Assembly (NCBI GenBank): GCA_018818205.1
Contig: JAHISJ010000016.1
Location: forward strand, 1 to 45,574
Length of the DNA: 45,574 bases
DNA from: Patescibacteria group bacterium
GTDB lineage: Bacteria > Patescibacteriota > JABMPQ01 > JAHIRA01
Direction of reading: 5' to 3'
The notes below the pieces were generated by a model. The model saw nothing but the letters and a program-made list of their open reading frames with translations. It was not told the DNA's origin and did not search any database. Within the stretch, counting starts at the first letter, position 1. Each line of letters starts with the position of its first letter. Of the stretch, positions 19,986 to 27,650 are shown piece by piece. The position numbers and the translations under genes are program-made.

Positions 19986-20961
19986 TTACAGTGGACTTTT
20001 AATTTTTTTTAAACTTGGATTTGTAACTCTTGTATATCGCTCTGTCGTTTTAATATTAGATATGTCCAAGTAAAACTTGAACATATCTAATATCAACACC
20101 ATTTTCTAGGAGGTGAGTGGCAAAGCTATGACGCAGCGAATGAAACGGCGCGTCTTTTTTGATACCTGATTTTTTGAGAGCGTTTTTGAAGATTTTTTGA
20201 ATCGTTCTGGTGTGTAATTTTCCACCTCTTTCACTTTCAAAAAGAACATCATTTTTATCTTTACATGCCATGCATTGTTTAAGACGAGAGAGTATTTTTT
20301 CTGAAATAATGGAGATTCTGTCTTTATTACCTTTTGCTTCATTTATGCGTATTACTTGTTCGTCTAAATCAATATCTTTGATTTTAATATTTTTAACTTC
20401 GCTAACTCTAAGGCCCGCACTATAGGCTAGAGCAAGAATAAGTGTATGTTTATGGTTATTGCTTGAATCAATAATCTTTCTTATTTCTTTTTTTGAAAAA
20501 ACCACGGGAAGCTTCTTGGATTTTTTAGCATGTTGAATGGTGATTCTTTCTTTTACCTTTAGCACCTCGTGAAAAAAGAATTTTATGGCGTTAAGGTTTT
20601 GACTTATTGTTTGAGAAGAAAGTCCTTTTCTCTGTATTGTTTCCAAGTATGCTCTTACCGCTTCAATTTTATGTATACTTGGATTTCTGTTAACAAACTC
20701 AAGGTATTGTTTAATGCATCGCAAATAATTTTTTCTAGTTGATGGACTATAGTTTCTAATTCTAAGCTCGTTTTCTGTTTTAATAAGGTATTGTTGGATC
20801 ATATGTTTTTTGGTTACAATAAAAAAAGCGGCACTAGTGTCCTTGAAGGACATTTTCTCCGCTTGCCTGTATAGTATCAATACGTCGGGTATATTACAAG
20901 TGTTGGTAGTGTATCGGTAAAGAGTTCGGGTATACGCTAGTTGTGTGAAATTGAAAATCAA
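19986..20961 (-). pseudogene. XerC/D-like tyrosine recombinase, frameshifted just before the catalytic Tyr
   Basis: ORF 20056-20961 ends ...[27 protein letters not shown]; one extra base near 20061 separates it from the continuation [24 protein letters not shown] (stop 19986-19988; Tyr codon 20034-20036). Confidence 0.85.
20053..20093. repeat. 18-bp inverted repeat with one mismatch, spanning the frameshift
   Basis: ATATTAGATATGTCCAAG-taaaa-CTTGAACATATCTAATAT. Confidence 0.85.
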
Positions 20962-20977
20962 TGTTCTTTGAGCAATG

Positions 20978-21349
20978 CTATTTTCCTAGATCCTCAATTT
21001 CGATCGCATTTTTTGTATAGTCTCTGTTAATCTTGCTTCTACCTGGTTTTGCTGGTCCATCATATTGATCGAAGGGGTAGATTGTCATAGCACCTTTGAA
21101 CATCAAAGGATCAAGAATCCATTTCTTCCCTCCAAGCTCAAAATAATCAGGTCCAATAATACCAGCACCAGAAGTGTAAGAAATTATCATTTTTTCATCT
21201 TCAGCTTTAAGCTCATAATCAGCGTATACAAAAGGTATTTGAGGCCCTCTTGTTACCTTATATCTTCCTAAATAAGTAATTGTGAAATCAGGTAAATTAA
21301 AAGAATCAGATTCTTGAAAATCAAGTCTCTCGCTATAATTTTTTTGCAT
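20978..21349 (-). CDS. hypothetical protein, minus strand, between recombinase and first attC-like site
   Basis: 123-aa ORF with plausible composition ([29 protein letters not shown]). Confidence 0.5.
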   Translation of the reverse strand: MQKNYSERLDFQESDSFNLPDFTITYLGRYKVTRGPQIPFVYADYELKAEDEKMIISYTSGAGIIGPDYFELGGKKWILDPLMFKGAMTIYPFDQYDGPAKPGRSKINRDYTKNAIEIEDLGK

Positions 21350-21457
21350 ATTTGTTACTATTACTTTGAAGATTTCTACTTATAGTATAGCACAATCACT
21401 AAAAATCTATATCTTTACAGCTTATTTTTATATCTCTCAATGTAAGTTCTGTAACTT

Positions 21458-21528
21458 CACACAACAAAGAATATCAGAAATTCATTCCGCTGCGCTCCAT
21501 GAACTTCTGATATTCTTGAACGTTATAC
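21458..21528 (+). repeat. attC-like site A
   Basis: cACACAAC..AAGAATATCAGAA[A]TTCAT...ATGAA[C]TTCTGATATTCTT gaacGTTATAC; 13+5 bp stem with extrahelical A/C. Confidence 0.75.
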
Positions 21529-21589
21529 GCCATTTTGGACTTGCCTAGTGCAAATAACAACGAATTTATAAAAGTTTTTTTCTAAAGTT

Positions 21590-22177
21590 ATGGCGAAAAT
21601 AAAAGTTTTAATCGAAGGATACGCAAAGCCGCTTGATAAAGGATGGAAGGCTAGTTGTACCACTTGTCTGATTACCACTAACGACAAAAAAATCATAACT
21701 GATCCCGGCTGTAATCGTGTAAAATTACTTGAGGCTTTAGCAGCAGAAGATTTAAATATAGGTGATATTGATTATGTTTTTTTGTCGCATCGACATCCAG
21801 ATCATATTTTGCTTGCTGGTCTTTTTGAGAATGCAAAGTACGTCACTTTTGATGGAAATATGATGTACAATAAAGATGTTCTGTTAGAGTTTGATAAACA
21901 TTGTCTTGGTTCTGATATTGAAATTGTTGCTACCCCAGGTCATGTCAATGAACATCTTTCTCTTATCGTTGATACATCTGAAGGTAAAGTTGCAATAGCC
22001 GGTGACGTAATTTGGTGGCTAGACAGCGAGGAACAAAACTTTGATTTGCATCAAAAAGACCATAATCAAGCAGTTGATTTAAATATGGACACTCTAGTAG
22101 AAAGCCGGAAAAAACTTTTAAAAATGGCGGACTATATAATTCCTGGTCATGGAAAAAGATTTAAGGTGGATAAATGA
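21590..22177 (+). CDS. metallo-beta-lactamase-fold hydrolase (cassette gene)
   Basis: SHRHPDHILL, GHVNEHLSLIV, AGDVIWWLD, IIPGHGKRF. Confidence 0.85.
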   Translation: MAKIKVLIEGYAKPLDKGWKASCTTCLITTNDKKIITDPGCNRVKLLEALAAEDLNIGDIDYVFLSHRHPDHILLAGLFENAKYVTFDGNMMYNKDVLLEFDKHCLGSDIEIVATPGHVNEHLSLIVDTSEGKVAIAGDVIWWLDSEEQNFDLHQKDHNQAVDLNMDTLVESRKKLLKMADYIIPGHGKRFKVDK

Positions 22178-22200
22178 GGACGGCAAGTCCAAAATAGCAA

Positions 22201-22395
22201 GTATAACAGCTTGTATGCGGTTCAGTAAAAATGACTCTTTTGAATTTTAATGGAATGTCATTTTTACTGCACCCACATTTTGCACCTCTAAATATACTCG
22301 ACTGAAAGTCTTCAAATAATAGGACGAAACTGCTAAAATCAAAGCATGTACCAATAAAACCGGTGCAAAACGTCGCATACAAATAAACGTTATGC
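22201..22395 (+). repeat. attC-like site B (long, VCR-length)
   Basis: GTATAAC..TTGTATGCG ... CGCATACAAataaacGTTATGC, with internal perfect hairpin CAGTAAAAATGAC/GTCATTTTTACTG. Confidence 0.7.
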
Positions 22396-22412
22396 GAAAT
22401 CAAATTGCTTAA

Positions 22413-22865
22413 ATGACTATTAGAAAGTTCAAAAAATCAGATACTACTGAATTGTCGAAGTTGATGATCGACACAGTATTAGAATCTAACATCAAGGACT
22501 ATACAAAAGAGGCTGTTAATCATCTGTGCGAAGAATACACATCCGAGAAAATCCTTATAGATTCTAAGAAAATGTCTATCTTTTTAGCAGTCGAAGAATC
22601 CAAATTATTAGGCACTATCGCCCTTGATGATGATTTGATACTTAGAATGTTTGTTCTTCCGAAGTATCAGGGCAAAAAAATTGGTAAAAAGCTTGTTCAC
22701 CATATTGAAGATATTGCTAGAAAAAGGGCTATCGAAAAATTGAAGTTGCGTGCAAGTATAACCGCGTATGGTTTTTATAAGAAACATGGTTACAAAAAGA
22801 TCAAGGAAACCGACATAAAAGGCATTGGTAAAATAATTTGGATGGAAAAAGATTTAAGCATTTGA
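22413..22865 (+). CDS. GNAT-family N-acetyltransferase (cassette gene)
   Basis: LILRMFVLPKYQGKKIGKKLVHHIEDIARKRAIEKLKLRASITAYGFYKKHGYKK. Confidence 0.9.
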   Translation: MTIRKFKKSDTTELSKLMIDTVLESNIKDYTKEAVNHLCEEYTSEKILIDSKKMSIFLAVEESKLLGTIALDDDLILRMFVLPKYQGKKIGKKLVHHIEDIARKRAIEKLKLRASITAYGFYKKHGYKKIKETDIKGIGKIIWMEKDLSI

Positions 22866-22875
22866 AAAGAGACTT

Positions 22876-22948
22876 CACATAACAATGAGTAACAGAAATT
22901 TATCTTCGCTTCGCTACGATAAACTTCTGTTACTCTCAAACGTTAGCT
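22876..22948 (+). repeat. attC-like site C
   Basis: CACATAAC..GAGTAACAGAA[A]TTTA...TAAA[C]TTCTGTTACTC tcaaacGTTAGCT. Confidence 0.75.
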
Positions 22949-22980
22949 GAAATTAATTTTGGATACTATATAATCAATAT

Positions 22981-23403
22981 ATGAATAAAAAAACTTGTTC
23001 CTTTTGCGGTTTTGATGACAAAGCAGTCACTGTATATGAAGACGAAGTGTGCTTTGCAATAGTGAGTGAGAATCCCATTAACAAGCATCATGTTTTGGTC
23101 ATCCCTAAAAAGCATTATGAATCTTTTATAGAGCTTCCGGATAAATTAGCCGTGCATATCTTTCTAGTTGCCAAAAAACTTTCCAAGGCGGTAAGAGAAG
23201 CATGCAATCCAGATGCTATAACTCATTTATTTGACGATGATGTCTCAAAAAGTGGTTACAACATGGTTCCACATTACAAATTTCATATTATTCCAAGGTT
23301 TAAGAAAGATATGCACATGATTGACTGGGGGCAACTAAGAACTGATCAAAACTATGATGATTGTTGTAAGTACGCAAAAGGCATTAAGGATAAATTAAGA
23401 TAA
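22981..23403 (+). CDS. HIT-family protein with altered active site (cassette gene)
   Basis: CSFCGFDDKAVTVYEDEVCFAIVSENPINKHHVLVIPKKHYESF...VPHYKFHIIPRF. Confidence 0.75.
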   Translation: MNKKTCSFCGFDDKAVTVYEDEVCFAIVSENPINKHHVLVIPKKHYESFIELPDKLAVHIFLVAKKLSKAVREACNPDAITHLFDDDVSKSGYNMVPHYKFHIIPRFKKDMHMIDWGQLRTDQNYDDCCKYAKGIKDKLR

Positions 23404-23422
23404 TCTATCCAAAATTAACAAC

Positions 23423-23527
23423 ACCTAACAGCGTGTATGCGGTTCCGTTCGTCGTCATACCTCCTACTCATATTACCGCTTCGCGATATTATACAGTCAG
23501 CAAACATCGCATACGTAGACGTTATGT
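23423..23527 (+). repeat. attC-like site D
   Basis: ACCTAAC (fits RYYYAAC)..GTATGCG ... CGCATACgtagacGTTATGT. Confidence 0.75.
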
Positions 23528-23568
23528 GATATAACAAAATTTAATGCAATCATCTATCTATAGAGTTT

Positions 23569-24318
23569 ATGGCCACCATAGAAACCGGTAAACAATTTCA
23601 GAAAATCGTTGAAGAAATAAAAAAGGATCAAAATGTCTTAGCTTTTTGGATTGATGGAGCGAGAGGAAAAGGAATGGAAACAGAAAACTCTGATTATGAC
23701 GCGAGAATGATTGTAAAAGACAATGTTGTTAATCAGTATAAAGAGAAATATGGAAGCAAGAAGAATCCTGAAATTGAAATCAGCATAATGACATTTGATG
23801 AATTAAAAGAGCATGCAAAATACGGCTCGGAAATGTCCTGGGATAGATATAATTTTGCCCACCTTAAGGTGATGTTTGATCGAACCGGTGAAATTCAAGT
23901 AATAATTGATTCTAAGTCTATGTTATCTAAAAAAGACCAAGACTTGATTATTAAAGATGTTTTAGGTGCTTTTATTAATCAAGTTTATCGTTTAGAAAAA
24001 AATGCAAGAGATGGTAATTTGATAGCCGCAAAATTTGATGCGATCGAGGCAATTCCGTTCCTTCTTGAAGCCATATTTGCACTTGAAGGCAATGTGAGAC
24101 CTTATAATAAATATTTGGTGTGGGAATTAGATAACTATCCTCTCGAAAAATTCCCTTGGAAGAGAGGTGAGCTAGTTTCGAATCTAACCTCAGTTATTGA
24201 TGGAGGTCAATTACACAAGTTGCTTGATATTTTGCTTACTATTAGACCGATATTTAAAGACGAAGGATATTCAGAAGAATTTGATGAGTGGAAAGGCTAC
24301 TATAAAGTTGGAGAATAG
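23569..24318 (+). CDS. nucleotidyltransferase-domain protein, aminoglycoside adenylyltransferase-like (cassette gene)
   Basis: FWIDGARGKGMETENSDYDARMIV nucleotidyltransferase motif; downstream helical domain. Confidence 0.65.
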   Translation: MATIETGKQFQKIVEEIKKDQNVLAFWIDGARGKGMETENSDYDARMIVKDNVVNQYKEKYGSKKNPEIEISIMTFDELKEHAKYGSEMSWDRYNFAHLKVMFDRTGEIQVIIDSKSMLSKKDQDLIIKDVLGAFINQVYRLEKNARDGNLIAAKFDAIEAIPFLLEAIFALEGNVRPYNKYLVWELDNYPLEKFPWKRGELVSNLTSVIDGGQLHKLLDILLTIRPIFKDEGYSEEFDEWKGYYKVGE

Positions 24319-24370
24319 TCGATTCAGTGATCTCAGTATATCGCTCGCGGAGATATTAAATTTTGTTACA

Positions 24371-24441
24371 TCACATAACAAAGGCTATCAGAAATTCACT
24401 TCACTTTGCTCCGTGAACTTCTGATAGACACGAACGCACTA
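24371..24441 (+). repeat. attC-like site E (3' core box degraded)
   Basis: CACATAACaaaggCTATCAGAA[A]TTCAC...GTGAA[C]TTCTGATAG acacgaacGCACTAG; the GTTA core is lost. Confidence 0.65.
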
Positions 24442-24523
24442 GTGTCGCGTTTAGATAATTTTTTTGTCTTTAATACTATCTTAAACATATCTGCTAGGGA
24501 AAAAAGAAAATTTGAGTTAGTAT

Positions 24524-24865
24524 TTGTATAAGCAATTAATAATAAAACATATGAGAAGCATTTTATTGTCTTTAGCCTTAGGTGCAGCAGCTGGTATAAT
24601 TGATGTTATTCCAATGATAATTCAGAAATTAGACAAATATGCATGCATATCTGCTTTTGTTCAATGGATCATAATTGGATTCATAGTTACACACATAAAA
24701 ATTCCAGGTGTTGAGGGTTGGTCTAAAGGCACAATCATTGCTGTTTTAATGGCACTACCAATAATTATAATTGTAATGAAAACTGACCTAAAATCAGTAC
24801 CTATTATTTTAATAACGTCAGCAATTCTTGGCGGATTAGTGGGATTTTTTAGCGATAAAATTTAG
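24524..24865 (+). CDS. small integral membrane protein (cassette gene)
   Basis: four hydrophobic segments; possible internal start MRSILLSLALG. Confidence 0.5.
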   Translation: MYKQLIIKHMRSILLSLALGAAAGIIDVIPMIIQKLDKYACISAFVQWIIIGFIVTHIKIPGVEGWSKGTIIAVLMALPIIIIVMKTDLKSVPIILITSAILGGLVGFFSDKI

Positions 24866-24885
24866 TGTTTCTTGCAAGGCTAAAA

Positions 24886-24925
24886 TTAAACTTTCTCCAT
24901 GTCTTCCAGCAGGGAGAAAGTTTAA
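24886..24925. repeat. perfect 13-bp inverted repeat TTAAACTTTCTCC...GGAGAAAGTTTAA
   Basis: direct reading, 3' of the 24524 ORF. Confidence 0.75.
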
Positions 24926-25011
24926 AATAGTTAAGAATAAGCCAAAAGCTCGAATAGTTTTTCATAATGACAAATGGGTTGAAAGCGGTACACTTATAAT
25001 GGAGTTATTAA

Positions 25012-25093
25012 GGGCTAACCCGTGAGTCACAGTTCAAACTTCGTCTAGCAGTGGCTATCCGAAATTGAAACTTCAGATAATGCGCAAACATTA
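25012..25093 (+). repeat. attC-like site F (degenerate)
   Basis: ggCTAAC ... gttcaaacttcg / cgaaattgaaac ... aaacATTATGT (G to A in the core). Confidence 0.4.
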
Positions 25094-25126
25094 TGTGCAA
25101 TTTATTCGATCAATAAACATTTAATA

Positions 25127-25537
25127 ATGAAAACGAGAGTAATAGTAAGTGCGGTAATTGAAGATGGTCATAAACTTCTCTTTGCCAAGAAAAAAGAAAA
25201 TGTTGGCCCATATCCAAATACTTGGCATCTAATTGGTGGAGGCATTGAGGAGGAAGAATCGTTAGAGGAGAGTATCAAAAGAGAAGTTCGAGAGGAAGCT
25301 AACATTGAAATTGAAATTATCGAAAGTGTAGGCTTTGATGATGATTTTGAACCTGATAAAAAAGGTGAGTTGACTCACTACATTTTTCTTGTTTACAAAG
25401 CTAAGTATATTTCTGGTGAAGCAAAAGCTGATGACGATGTAGTCGAACTGAGGTGGTTTTCAAAGAAGACTCTACCTGTGAAAATGTTTAATAGACCATC
25501 ATTGAAGCTTTTTAAAAGAATGGGTTATATCTCATAG
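25127..25537 (+). CDS. NUDIX hydrolase (cassette gene)
   Basis: Nudix box GGGIEEEESLEESIKREVREEANIEIE. Confidence 0.93.
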   Translation: MKTRVIVSAVIEDGHKLLFAKKKENVGPYPNTWHLIGGGIEEEESLEESIKREVREEANIEIEIIESVGFDDDFEPDKKGELTHYIFLVYKAKYISGEAKADDDVVELRWFSKKTLPVKMFNRPSLKLFKRMGYIS

Positions 25538-25550
25538 TCACGAAAACGGC

Positions 25551-25623
25551 ATATAACTCTGAGTATGCGACACCCCATTTTGCTATCGCTTCATGGGACG
25601 TCGCATGCTCAGAAACGTTAAGT
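25551..25623 (+). repeat. attC-like site G
   Basis: ATATAACt CTGAG-T-ATGCGAC ... GTCGCAT-G-CTCAG aaacGTTAAGT (fits GTTRRRY). Confidence 0.8.
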
Positions 25624-25947
25624 GAAGTAAGCCTGGCTAACGCTAATAAAATGACAAACATGTCCAGTTCATGGATTGATAATAGAATGCCTAGCAGTGC
25701 CCCAGCATAATAGCGAGTACTTACTGCTGGATGGTGAAAAAAGAGACCTCGGTGATTTTGATATAAACTGTGTTGAGAAAAATTGTGACATCCAGAAACA
25801 AACTGTAGAGTAGTATTTGATTCTAGGAAATTACAAAAACTTGACTTAATACATAAATACGTTAAACTCTAGCTAAGTTTAAAGTTATATTTGTATGAAA
25901 TACAGAAGACAATCTACATCAATGTCTATGCGGATGATAATGCTTTG

Positions 25948-26036
25948 CCTCGGGCTGAGTTAATCTTTGTGTAGTCAATTAACGCATGGCAACACAAATC
26001 AGCCCGAGGGGCTGATTTTTTTGTTATGCGTTAATT
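25948..26036 (+). promoter_or_regulatory. overlapping alternative hairpins (attenuator-like and/or attC-like site H)
   Basis: CCTCGGGCTGA (25948-25958) pairs with TCAGCCCGAGG (25999-26009), which overlaps terminator-like AATCAGCCC-gag-GGGCTGATT-TTTTT; nested in AATTAACGCAT...ATGCGTTAATT; contains GTTATGC. Confidence 0.6.
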
Positions 26037-26058
26037 TATTTCTCATTTTTAGATCAGT

Positions 26059-27054
26059 ATGAAAACAATTGCAAAACAATACGAAGAAATACTTAAGCGC
26101 CCAACACGTGGAATAGTTCACTTCAACGATGTGTTCTCCAAACGTGATGTTGATTTTGACGCAGAATTAACAGCAATTACACGTAATCTCGGTAATTTTT
26201 CAGATGTAACTTTCCCAATCGGTCAAGATCATAAGCTGGCAGATTATGGAGTAAATTTGTTGCATGATCTTATCGCAGAACAAAATAGAATAATAAATAG
26301 TATTCGAGATAGAGTCGGGAAAATGATACTCCAAAATTTTACAGAGAAGGTTGTTCTTTCGGTTGTGAATTGTGCTCCGCGAAATAGTAAGACAACAGCG
26401 AATGGGAGAAATGGTGAAGATTTTCACTTAGCAATTACCGACAATGGACTTGAAATTTACGCCGTTCCTCTTGCGATATTACAAGCGCTTGAAACACGCG
26501 ATAAAATACTTGCTCTGTATCGTATTCCGAATGAGAAATTAAAGGTAACTGACGGTCTTCATGAGCAATTTCGTTCTTCTATCATTGCCACAACGAGGTA
26601 TTTTCCAGAAATCTTGGAACCAATTTTTGAATATCAAGATAGAAATAGCTTGATAAACGCAAAATTATTAGGAAAACATCCTGATGTAATCCCAAAACAA
26701 AAAAAATTGGCAGAATTTGCATTTGCTGATACATTCGGAAATGTTCGTATTTCTGTTAAGGACACAGAAATATTTAAAAGTTATTTTGGAAGTGGTAATA
26801 TTGGAGATGTAGTAAAAATGAGAGTTGGAAAATCAAAATCTGTTGATGCTTATTACACAACCTCTTTAAAAGAAATCCCAGATGGTGAATTGGGTATTTA
26901 TCAAAATGTAGCAGATAATGATAATTCTAAGGCCAGTTATTGGGAAATTGTGAAGAAGTGGTCTGTTGGTACACTTTGGAGAGCGGAACAATCTTTAGAA
27001 GAATTAAACCCGAATTTTAGGAATGAAGAAATTGTGGTTACTGAGAAGCAGTAG
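26059..27054 (+). CDS. conserved hypothetical protein (orphan, 331 aa)
   Basis: long ORF with coding-like composition; no family confidently recognised. Confidence 0.7.
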   Translation: MKTIAKQYEEILKRPTRGIVHFNDVFSKRDVDFDAELTAITRNLGNFSDVTFPIGQDHKLADYGVNLLHDLIAEQNRIINSIRDRVGKMILQNFTEKVVLSVVNCAPRNSKTTANGRNGEDFHLAITDNGLEIYAVPLAILQALETRDKILALYRIPNEKLKVTDGLHEQFRSSIIATTRYFPEILEPIFEYQDRNSLINAKLLGKHPDVIPKQKKLAEFAFADTFGNVRISVKDTEIFKSYFGSGNIGDVVKMRVGKSKSVDAYYTTSLKEIPDGELGIYQNVADNDNSKASYWEIVKKWSVGTLWRAEQSLEELNPNFRNEEIVVTEKQ

Positions 27055-27101
27055 GAAAAAATGGATATTCAGGTAAAAATATTCATAATTAAAAACCATT
27101 T

Positions 27102-27509
27102 ATGACAAGATACATAATCGTTTGCCTATTCAGTGGGGTTTTGTTCGGTATAATCGATGGCATTATTAACGCAAACCCATTTGCAAAAAAGCTATTTGAA
27201 GTGTATAAGCCGCTAGCAAAAAAATCTGTTAACGTTCCTGTTGGAGTATTTATTGACCTGTTTTATGGTTTCGCAATGGGGGCAATCTTTTTGCTTACCT
27301 ATTCTTCTCTTCCCGGTGAAAGCGGGCTAACAAAAGGCATAGTCTTTGCTTTGATAGTATGGTTTCTAAGAGTTGTGATGAACGTTGCGTCGACATGGAT
27401 GACACTAGATGTTCCGAAGAAAACCTTATTCTATGTTTTAACAACCGGATTAATTGAAATGGTAATAATCGGAATTGTATATGGGATTTTTTTAAAACCA
27501 ATTATGTGA
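27102..27509 (+). CDS. small integral membrane protein
   Basis: hydrophobic segments; resembles 24524 ORF in GIID and KGxxxAL motifs. Confidence 0.6.
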   Translation: MTRYIIVCLFSGVLFGIIDGIINANPFAKKLFEVYKPLAKKSVNVPVGVFIDLFYGFAMGAIFLLTYSSLPGESGLTKGIVFALIVWFLRVVMNVASTWMTLDVPKKTLFYVLTTGLIEMVIIGIVYGIFLKPIM

Positions 27510-27524
27510 ATGAATCGGTGAATA

Positions 27525-27585
27525 CATCATACAATAAAGTCTATCAGAAATTCATTCCACTTGGTTATCTCAAACATTAATAATG
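27525..27585 (+). repeat. attC-like remnant I
   Basis: catcatacaataaagtCTATCAGAAATTCATTCCAC matches the 5' half of sites A/E; 3' arm missing. Confidence 0.5.
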
Positions 27586-27650
27586 ATTGTAATTTTCCGC
27601 AAAATCTAATAAAATAGAAACAGTTTTAAAATTTCTTTTTCGAATAGAAA

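Noticed and set aside
20056-20961. Calling the recombinase IntI
   Set aside because: No IntI-specific insertion before the HxxRH box; better described as XerC/D-like.
21458-27585. CRISPR array interpretation of the regularly spaced repeats
   Set aside because: Spacers are gene-sized, repeats are imperfect palindromes of variable length, and no cas genes are present.
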